Shown here: one piece after another, positions 1 to 5,504 of the stretch
Layout of the letters: every line of letters starts with the position of its first letter
Numbering within the stretch: position 1 is the first letter of the stretch
NCBI GenBank assembly: GCA_003540955.1
Contig: DPMX01000303.1
Location: 1-5,504 of the forward strand
DNA length: 5,504 nucleotides
Reading direction: 5' to 3'
From: Gammaproteobacteria bacterium
GTDB lineage: Bacteria > Pseudomonadota > Gammaproteobacteria > Ga0077536
The notes under the pieces: generated by a model
The model's database searches: none
The model's input: only the letters and a program-made list of their open reading frames with translations
What the model was told of the DNA's origin: nothing
Translations under genes and position numbers: made by a program

Positions 1-1220
1 CAAATCGTGGCACTCATGCCGTCTTCATTCCACTTTGCGCCCCATCCACCACCAATTAAGCCGCCGATACAGCGGTAAAAATGGCATCCTTGCGGGTGCT
101 CTCCGTTCATATCTACGATTGCTAAATCGGCATGGTGCCCAGCCGGCACTGCCTGCGGCAAAGCGGGTGCTAATGCTTTAAAAATTGTGTCGACGACTGT
201 CATTGGGATGGTCATCCACCAGCGCATGGCGGCTGGTTTGACCGCACTAACGACCCGGCGCTCAGGTAAAATAACCTCAAGTGCGTCAAAGGTACCGTCG
301 TTGATGGGGCGATTTATAGGGTCAATCAAGCAGGTAAAAGCCACTTGGGCCGCAGATAATCCCGCGGTGCGTCCGGAGTTGTAAAAGCCTTGCACTTGCG
401 GCGAAATGCCGCTCATATCAACCGTCATCTTGTCGCCCGAGACCGTCACGGCAACGTGAATTGGTATGGGCGCATCAACTACGCCGTCGCCATCCATAAA
501 ACATTGCGCTTCGTAATAACCATCTGGAATGTCGTTAACGGCAGCACGCGCCCGCTCGGCGCTACGTTCCATGGTGAACTGCATGGCATCCACTACCCGG
601 GTCCGACCGTAGCGTTCCAGGATCAGGTTAAACCGTTTTTCGCCAGTACGCACTGCAGCGATCTGTGCACGTAAGTCCCCTAGTGCTAGATCCGGGTTCC
701 GCACATTTTGTGCGATTATTTTGACTAATAATTCGTTTTGTTCGTGTTCATCGAACAACTTGCAGATTGGGATCTGCAATCCCTCAGAATAAATATCTCG
801 GGTGACACCGTTAAGTACACCGCCGATATCAAGCCAATGCGCCATCGTCGATGTAAATCCAATAACTTCGTTGTTATCAAACAGCGGTAGTGTCAAGACA
901 ATGTGATTTAGATGGCTACCGGTAATGTAGGCGTCATTGGTAATATAGATATCGCCTGGTCGCATGTCGTCACTTGGAATTTCTTTGAGTGTTGCCTTCA
1001 CAGTTTCACTCATACCTCGAATGAACATCGGCAGTCCAAGGCCAATCGAAATCGTATTGCCTTCGGCATCAAATAAACCTACCGTAAAATCTAAGGCCTC
1101 ATAAATGATCATGTTGTAGGCGGTGCGCATGAGGTTAATTTTCATCTCTTCCGTAATGGCGATGAAGCCATGGCGTAATACTTCCGCGTCAATCGCCCTT
1201 AGTTTTGCGTTAGCATCCAT
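1..1220 (-). CDS. hyuB: Hydantoinase B / oxoprolinase family subunit (HyuB-like), C-terminus cut by window edge
   Basis: The ATG at 1220-1218 opens a frame that stays open to the left edge, giving 406 complete codons. Family members are usually about 520-600 residues, so roughly the last quarter is missing. Visible family landmarks are GDIYITNDAY (residues 89-98), GSHLNH (101-106), AHWLDIGG (127-134), EGLQIP (146-151), GDLRAQIAA (181-189), NDGTFDALEVILPE (307-320) and a glycine-rich GGLIGGGWGAKWNEDG stretch (386-401). HyuB-type subunits pair with HyuA in ATP-dependent N-methylhydantoinase, 5-oxoprolinase, caprolactamase and acetone/acetophenone carboxylase enzymes, all cytoplasmic. The gene starts 5 bases after the hyuA stop, and a weak GAG lies 8 bases before the ATG within the end of hyuA, consistent with translational coupling. 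One oddity is His106, where many relatives have Asp (HLxD). The family assignment is firm; the substrate is not known. Confidence 0.93.
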   Translation of the reverse strand, partial: MDANAKLRAIDAEVLRHGFIAITEEMKINLMRTAYNMIIYEALDFTVGLFDAEGNTISIGLGLPMFIRGMSETVKATLKEIPSDDMRPGDIYITNDAYITGSHLNHIVLTLPLFDNNEVIGFTSTMAHWLDIGGVLNGVTRDIYSEGLQIPICKLFDEHEQNELLVKIIAQNVRNPDLALGDLRAQIAAVRTGEKRFNLILERYGRTRVVDAMQFTMERSAERARAAVNDIPDGYYEAQCFMDGDGVVDAPIPIHVAVTVSGDKMTVDMSGISPQVQGFYNSGRTAGLSAAQVAFTCLIDPINRPINDGTFDALEVILPERRVVSAVKPAAMRWWMTIPMTVVDTIFKALAPALPQAVPAGHHADLAIVDMNGEHPQGCHFYRCIGGLIGGGWGAKWNEDGMSATI

Positions 1221-1225
1221 AAACT

Positions 1226-3271
1226 CTACTCGATGTCCGCGTGTTCAATCTCGATCAACAAGTGCCCGTTCGCATGTGCTACGGCGCTATCACCGTTGAG
1301 TAATAATGTCGATGCGGTTTCCTCAAATATGACTGCGGGACCGTCGATACGCTGTTTGGCGCCGAGGGTGCCACGTGCAAAAAATGGCAGAGCTTCAGCA
1401 AAGTCCTTTGATAACCAAACTGGGGCCTCAAAGTTTGGCAATGTCTCCCCAATAGTCTCACTAATCGCAGCAAAGTTTGGTTTGTCCGAATTAAGGCTGG
1501 CGACGCAACGCAAGGTGACTATCTCGGCGGGCTCATCTTCGGCACTATGGGAGTAGCTGCGTTCATGTACGGTGTCGAAGCGCGCCTTTATTTCTGCATG
1601 AAGGCCATGCAAGATCATCTCCCGCTCAAGAGGTACATTGACCGTATGTTCTTGACCGACATAGCGCATGTCGGCGTGAAACTCGATCATATCTGCCATG
1701 CCGGCAGCGATATTTAAGGGCGCGACCGCCTCGTCAATCAGTTCGGTAACTATGTTTTCCAGTCCGCCGAGACTGTTGGCGTCGACCCGGGTGATACGGG
1801 TGCGAGACGCGTGCCCCTGGGGATCCGCAAACAGCATGCCATAGGCACTAAATACGCCTGGACTCGGGGGAATTACGACTTGCCTGATCCCAAGTTCACG
1901 TGCGATTTGAGTGGCGTGTAGAGGTCCCGCACCACCGTAGGCGACCAAAACAAAATCTGCGGGATTTAAGCCCCGTTCAACTGTGACTGCACTAATGGCA
2001 TAGGCCATTGCAGTATTGGCCACCTGCAAGATACCCACCGCTGCTTGCTCGACGGAAACGCCCAGCGGTTTCGCCACATTTTCGGCAAGAGCGTTGCGCG
2101 CAGCACTTTCATCGACTTTCATGGAACCAGCTAATGGCAACGCAGCGTTCAGTCGCCCTAATACGACGTTCGCATCAGTAACAGTCGCATCCCTCCCACC
2201 CGCTTGATAACAAGCGGGACCCGGTATCGCACCCGCGCTACGCGGACCTACACGTAACTCACCGTATGCCGTTACCGAGGCAATGCTTCCGCCGCCGGTT
2301 CCTACTTCGTGGATATCCATCACCGGAGTCAAAACGGGTAAGCCGGTGTTATAGGAGCCGATAAAATACTGATGACCAATGCGCGGGCTTCCGTTTTCGA
2401 CCACTCCAGCTTTGGCCGTTGTCCCACCCATGTCAAAAGCGACTCCTGACGGTAGCTTCAAATCGTTCAATACCTGTTGGGTCCCAATAACCCCACCTGC
2501 CGGTCCCGACTCAATTAACGCAATGCAGTTTTTGCGTGCCTCATCTTCACTAATCAGGCCACCGTTCGATTGCATCAGATAGAAGTTTCCGTCAAAATCG
2601 CGCGTCTTTAAATGCCGGGCCAGTTCCCCCAGATAATGCTCCACGATAGGTCCGACATAAGCATTGGCAACAACAGTTGAGGTACGCTCGTACTCGCGGT
2701 ACTCCCGTGTTAGCTCACTTGATGTGCTGATAAATGCAGTTGGAAACGCCTTTTCGAGTGCCGCTTTCAGCGTAATCTCATGGGTGGGGTTGGCATACGA
2801 GTGAAGCAATAATATAGCAATCGCATCAACTGAATGATCACGTAGCTTTTCGATCAGTTGCTCGATGGACGTCGTGTCGATTGGTGTTAGAACGGCGTCT
2901 GGTAGCACACGTTCCACTATTTCAAAGCGGAGCTCTCTTTTTACCAGCGGATCATGCTTCTTGAAGAACACATTAAACGAATCGGGACGATTGATGCGTC
3001 CGATCTCGTAGACGTCGCGAAATCCCTCGGTGGTGACTAACGCAGTTTTGACACCTTTACGTTCTAGCAGAGCGTTGATCACAATCGTTGAGCCATGCAC
3101 CAGTACTTCAAGTTCGTTTGCCTGCTTCCCGGTCGCCGCGATGCCGTCCAGTACGGCTTGTTCTAGGTTTGGCGTGCTGGGGATTTTTGCGATACGAATA
3201 TCTTGGGTTTTTGGATCAAACAAAATAACGTCGGTAAACGTTCCGCCAATGTCGCTTCCTGCGCGGATCAC
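1226..3271 (-). CDS. hyuA: Hydantoinase A / 5-oxoprolinase family ATP-dependent subunit (HyuA-like)
   Basis: Complete 681-residue protein, normal length for HyuA. The N-terminal ASKHA-like nucleotide-binding part carries GGTFTD (residues 9-14), HGSTIVINALLERKG (59-73), TTEGFRD (80-86) and TREYREYER (188-196). The central domain has GPAGGVIG (256-263), DMGGTTAKAG (280-289), EVGTGGGSIA (322-331) and GPRSAGAIPGPACY (342-355). Towards the C-terminus are VAYGGAGPLHA (443-453) and MRYVGQEHTV (535-544). In characterised relatives this subunit binds ATP and activates the substrate, which is a cyclic amide (hydantoin, 5-oxoproline, caprolactam) or a ketone to be carboxylated; it works with HyuB. I chose the GTG at 3271-3269: translation then begins VIRAGSDIGGTFTD as in the family, and it overlaps the transporter stop as GTGA. 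An upstream in-frame TTG at 3331 would add 20 residues with no family support and a 64-base overlap. The tail closes with a GPAVIFEETAST motif (644-655). The substrate is undetermined. Confidence 0.95.
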   Translation of the reverse strand: MIRAGSDIGGTFTDVILFDPKTQDIRIAKIPSTPNLEQAVLDGIAATGKQANELEVLVHGSTIVINALLERKGVKTALVTTEGFRDVYEIGRINRPDSFNVFFKKHDPLVKRELRFEIVERVLPDAVLTPIDTTSIEQLIEKLRDHSVDAIAILLLHSYANPTHEITLKAALEKAFPTAFISTSSELTREYREYERTSTVVANAYVGPIVEHYLGELARHLKTRDFDGNFYLMQSNGGLISEDEARKNCIALIESGPAGGVIGTQQVLNDLKLPSGVAFDMGGTTAKAGVVENGSPRIGHQYFIGSYNTGLPVLTPVMDIHEVGTGGGSIASVTAYGELRVGPRSAGAIPGPACYQAGGRDATVTDANVVLGRLNAALPLAGSMKVDESAARNALAENVAKPLGVSVEQAAVGILQVANTAMAYAISAVTVERGLNPADFVLVAYGGAGPLHATQIARELGIRQVVIPPSPGVFSAYGMLFADPQGHASRTRITRVDANSLGGLENIVTELIDEAVAPLNIAAGMADMIEFHADMRYVGQEHTVNVPLEREMILHGLHAEIKARFDTVHERSYSHSAEDEPAEIVTLRCVASLNSDKPNFAAISETIGETLPNFEAPVWLSKDFAEALPFFARGTLGAKQRIDGPAVIFEETASTLLLNGDSAVAHANGHLLIEIEHADIE

Positions 3272-4602
3272 GTTGAGATTTCTCTCTGTTGCATCACGCT
3301 GCTCAAGTTTTGGTAGTGTTTTCGGCCCCAAAGGAAGAGCGATGCAGATAATACTAACGCCACTGTAGCGACCAGAGCGACGGATTTACCAACGGCAAGA
3401 TCGCTACGGAAGACGTGGTCGTTCATTAGTGCGGTGAGTAGTGGACCAAGTCCCATAGCAATCATATTAATAACAAAAAGATAGATGGCCGACACGGTGC
3501 CCCGAATTCGTGGAGGCGTCAACATCACAATGGCCGCACCGCTTGCACCGAAACCAAAACTCGTGAAAAACCCGATTGGTAACATCAGTAATAAGGTTAG
3601 ATCTGCCGAATCCACTAAAGTCGCACTCGCTGCAAACGGAATCATGCAGAGGGACGATAGTATTCCGACTTTCAGCGCAGCATCGTGCTGGCCCTTGGTA
3701 CGCAGACGATCATTTAGCCACCCACCGGTCAAGATCCCAATCGTACCCAATATCGCGATCATGCAACCGACCATGACACCTGCTTTTGACACTGGGACAT
3801 CGTGAACACGGACAAACACCTGTACACCCCACAAATGATAAGTATTCATCACGACACTGATCATTGAGTAACCGACTGTCAGGCTGGTGTAGGCTTGCCA
3901 GTGTTTCCGTAAGTGGGCTACCGTCGAGGTTCTGTTGTCTTTCCCGCGTCGCGATTGAGGTACGCGCCGGATTGGTTCCGCCACGGTTGCGGCAAGCGCT
4001 GCAATAAGCAAACCTGGCAAACCAACTACCAAAAAGCAAACCTGCCAGGATTTAAGCTCGCCAAGCAATGGTATGTTGTGAGACGGCGCTTCGGCAACAA
4101 ATTGGATCACTAGCCCACCGATAATTAAGGCAAGACCAATACCAAGAGGCCACCCGATGACAAATACCGACATGGCGCGACCAAGCTTGTGCGGGGGAAA
4201 GCTATCTCCAGCCATGGAGTACGTCGCTGGCGTCAACGTCGCCTCACCAACGCCTACCGCGATGCGCGCTAAAGTCAGTTGCACGAAAGATTGCGCTAGA
4301 CCGCACGCTGCGGTCATCAAACTCCAGGTTGCGATGCCGACAACTGCGAGATTGCGGCGGTTGTAGTGATCAGCGATCCAGCCAAGCGGGACCCCCACGA
4401 TGGTATAGAAAAACACAAAGCCCAAACCGTAGAGCAAACTGAAAACGGTATCGTTGATTGCGAACTCAGCTCTGATTGGTGAAATCAGCAAGCCAAAAAT
4501 CATACGATCGACAAACGAAAGAATATACGCGAGGGTCATCACGCCAAGCATAGTCCAGGCTCGGCCGGCCGGCGGCCATTTTTCAATTATGGTGTGTGCC
4601 AA
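3268..4602 (-). CDS. MFS transporter, Spinster-like, 12 membrane helices
   Basis: A 444-residue inner-membrane protein with about twelve hydrophobic segments, roughly at residues 16-36, 54-75, 84-104, 107-125, 142-165, 184-206, 240-262, 274-297, 309-329, 334-355, 367-390 and 404-427. A longer polar loop (about 207-238, rich in Arg, Lys and Ser) divides the two six-helix halves. Helix 1 has the FVDR pattern (30-33), the loop between helices 2 and 3 carries motif A as GWIADHYNRR (74-83), and helix 4 has ARIAVGVGEA (112-121). These resemble bacterial Spinster-type MFS proteins. A second motif-A-like GGWLNDRLRTKG occurs at 293-304. The start is TTG at 4602-4600: AGGA lies 6 bases upstream and an in-frame TGA lies 18 bases upstream; the next Met is residue 18, inside helix 1. 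The stop overlaps the hyuA start, so it probably moves the substrate or product of HyuAB. Whether it imports or exports, and what, cannot be told. Confidence 0.93.
   Translation of the reverse strand: MAHTIIEKWPPAGRAWTMLGVMTLAYILSFVDRMIFGLLISPIRAEFAINDTVFSLLYGLGFVFFYTIVGVPLGWIADHYNRRNLAVVGIATWSLMTAACGLAQSFVQLTLARIAVGVGEATLTPATYSMAGDSFPPHKLGRAMSVFVIGWPLGIGLALIIGGLVIQFVAEAPSHNIPLLGELKSWQVCFLVVGLPGLLIAALAATVAEPIRRVPQSRRGKDNRTSTVAHLRKHWQAYTSLTVGYSMISVVMNTYHLWGVQVFVRVHDVPVSKAGVMVGCMIAILGTIGILTGGWLNDRLRTKGQHDAALKVGILSSLCMIPFAASATLVDSADLTLLLMLPIGFFTSFGFGASGAAIVMLTPPRIRGTVSAIYLFVINMIAMGLGPLLTALMNDHVFRSDLAVGKSVALVATVALVLSASLFLWGRKHYQNLSSVMQQREIST
3281..3286 (-). promoter_or_regulatory. Likely ribosome binding site of hyuA, inside the end of the MFS gene
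   Basis: The minus strand reads GAGAGA, 9 bases before the GTG at 3271. It is purine-rich but not a strong match to AGGAGG. Translation of hyuA probably also depends on ribosomes finishing the MFS gene, because stop and start share GTGA. Confidence 0.45.
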
Positions 4603-4605
4603 CGG

Positions 4606-4612
4606 CTTTCCT
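4606..4612 (-). promoter_or_regulatory. Ribosome binding site of the MFS gene (fixes a TTG start)
   Basis: Read on the minus strand this is AGGAAAG, with the AGGA core 6 bases from the TTG at 4602. It is the best Shine-Dalgarno in the window. With the in-frame TGA slightly further upstream, it makes the TTG the most credible start. A nearby ATG within the same stretch is in another frame. Confidence 0.7.
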
Positions 4613-4643
4613 GAAATTCATTAGGGATTTGGTTAGTGCCAAC

Positions 4644-4671
4644 AAAAAATCGTCGAACAGATAGGAACGAT
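4644..4671 (-). terminator. Weak possible rho-independent terminator or attenuator after the PQQ dehydrogenase
   Basis: On the minus strand ATCGT (4671-4667) can pair with ACGAT (4653-4649), with a 13-base loop, and the stem runs into six T (4649-4644, the first shared with the stem end). The stem is only 5 bp and not GC-rich, so termination would be partial at best. It lies 5 bases beyond the dehydrogenase stop, the right place for a terminator. The rest of the 73-base gap shows no clear promoter. Confidence 0.25.
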
Positions 4672-4675
4672 CGAC

Positions 4676-5504
4676 CTACGGTTGTTTCAGGCCAGCTCGC
4701 ACGTAAGCGGCTACCTGATTCAGTTGGTCATAAGTGAGCATGTTGCCAAAGCCTGGCATTTGCTTGTTACCTTGCGTAATGATCGACATGACCTTCTCTG
4801 GGTCGAGTTCCCCTTTTAAGGCGGGGCCGCCGCCATGTCCACCTTCGCCGTTATTGCCGTGGCATTGGCTACAGTAGCGAGAATACGTCTCTGCACCTTT
4901 AATCGGGTCGGCGTCGGCGGCAATGTTTGTTTTTCCTGATGATCCAGGCGCGACATCATTAAGAGTGCCCGACAATGAGAACAACCATACGTTGTCACCG
5001 GGTGCAGAATTTGTGAAAAGCGCGCCTGCTGCGTAAATCACGACGTACTGTTCGCCTTTATATTCAAACACGGTAGGCGGGGCGTTGACACCTGCGCCGG
5101 TTTGAAACTCCCATAGAACGCTACCATCGCGTGAATCCAGCGCTACAAAGCGGCCATCATTTTTGCCGGTAAAAATGAGATCGCCTGCAGTGGCGGCAGA
5201 ACCGCTATAGCAAAAGTCCTCCCACCGGTGTTGCCAGAGTAGGCGGTTAGTGGTGACGTCGATCGCAGCGAACACTCCCATTCGGTGAGAGTCAAAGATA
5301 AATTCGCCGCCATCGAAAAACTCTGGTGGTTTAATTCCATCATCTACACCGCCGGTAAATAAACCAATCAAGTCTGTTCCGCAGATAAACAAGCTTTTGC
5401 GCCTAGGGTCATACGATGATGGCGCCCAGGTAGTGCCGCCAAAAGAACTTGGCCGGATCGGTATGATCTCCTTCCAAAAAGGCGTAAATATTTTCCCTTG
5501 ATTT
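4676..5504 (-). CDS. PQQ-dependent dehydrogenase with C-terminal cytochrome c domain (quinohemoprotein type), N-terminus outside window
   Basis: The frame is open to the right edge and leaves 275 C-terminal residues; full-length relatives are about 600-750, so the signal peptide and most of the propeller are missing. The fragment begins with the last blades of a PQQ beta-propeller: GGTTWAPSSYDP (23-34), tryptophan-docking repeats AIDVTTNRLLW (80-90) and ALDSRDGSVLW (121-131), a CYSG motif (98-101) and TGAGVNAPP (135-143). After a linker rich in Ser, Asp and Ala comes a class I cytochrome c domain with heme site CSQCH (211-215, bases 4873-4859) and probable axial Met in QMPGFG (248-253). Proteins of this build oxidise alcohols or aldehydes in the periplasm and pass electrons through PQQ and heme c to the respiratory chain. 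An apparent TTG start at 5392 is only an internal Leu; homology continues upstream of it. The Ca and PQQ ligands lie outside the window, so activity and substrate class cannot be judged. It lies 73 bases upstream of the MFS gene on the same strand. Confidence 0.93.
   Translation of the reverse strand, partial: NQGKIFTPFWKEIIPIRPSSFGGTTWAPSSYDPRRKSLFICGTDLIGLFTGGVDDGIKPPEFFDGGEFIFDSHRMGVFAAIDVTTNRLLWQHRWEDFCYSGSAATAGDLIFTGKNDGRFVALDSRDGSVLWEFQTGAGVNAPPTVFEYKGEQYVVIYAAGALFTNSAPGDNVWLFSLSGTLNDVAPGSSGKTNIAADADPIKGAETYSRYCSQCHGNNGEGGHGGGPALKGELDPEKVMSIITQGNKQMPGFGNMLTYDQLNQVAAYVRAGLKQP

Noticed and set aside
187..674. Two plus-strand open frames (187-384, 390-674)
   Set aside because: They lie antisense to hyuB, which has clear family motifs through this whole stretch; their own translations show no recognisable domain.
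1233..3368. Several plus-strand frames and a second minus-strand frame (1279-1473) inside hyuA
   Set aside because: These are shadow frames of the complete HyuA reading frame. They have low-complexity Ser/Ala/Pro-rich translations and no family features.
3485..4366. Plus- and minus-strand frames inside the transporter gene
   Set aside because: They overlap a full 12-helix MFS frame and have no membrane pattern or motif of their own.
4621..4646. Possible promoter with TTGGCA and TAATGA on the minus strand before the MFS gene
   Set aside because: The spacer between the two boxes is only about 13 bases, too short for a normal sigma-70 promoter, and other pairings are poor matches.
4816..5343. 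Short minus-strand frames inside the dehydrogenase (4816-4998, 5143-5343)
   Set aside because: They are out of frame with the propeller and cytochrome c sequence, which is continuous through both regions.
5390..5392. TTG at 5392 as the start of a separate 238-residue protein
   Set aside because: The same frame continues upstream to the window edge with propeller-type sequence (GGTTWAPSSYDP), so this is an internal Leu codon of a longer gene.

Overview
The window holds four protein genes, all on the minus strand and tightly packed, with almost no non-coding DNA. Read in the direction of transcription (right to left) they are: the C-terminal part of a PQQ-dependent dehydrogenase fused to a cytochrome c domain (enters at the right edge, ends at 4676); a 12-helix MFS transporter of the Spinster-like type (4602-3268); a hydantoinase A / 5-oxoprolinase-type ATP-dependent subunit, HyuA (3271-1226); and the N-terminal 406 residues of its partner HyuB (1220 to beyond the left edge).

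The last three genes look like one translationally coupled unit. The MFS stop and the hyuA start share a GTGA overlap, and hyuA and hyuB are 5 bases apart. Two starts are non-ATG: TTG for the MFS gene, with a good AGGA Shine-Dalgarno and an in-frame stop just upstream, and GTG for hyuA. The only intergenic gap is 73 bases (4603-4675), between the dehydrogenase and the transporter. It contains a weak hairpin followed by a T-run and no convincing promoter, so the dehydrogenase may be in the same operon or just upstream of a partial terminator.

Organism: roughly balanced base composition by eye, Shine-Dalgarno-type starts and a periplasmic quinohemoprotein-type dehydrogenase suggest a Gram-negative, respiring heterotroph, most likely a proteobacterium. 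The sequence does not allow a finer assignment.

Inferred logic: the periplasmic PQQ/heme c enzyme oxidises an alcohol or aldehyde and passes electrons to respiration. The MFS protein moves a small organic molecule across the inner membrane. HyuA/HyuB would then use ATP to open a cyclic amide (hydantoin, oxoproline or lactam type) or carboxylate a ketone, as characterised relatives do. The actual substrate cannot be read from the sequence. I see no RNA genes, mobile elements, CRISPR arrays or long repeats. The most notable details are an HLNH motif in HyuB where many family members have HLxD at a presumed metal site, and the grouping of a quinohemoprotein, a transporter and a HyuAB pair as a possible uncharacterised catabolic cassette.
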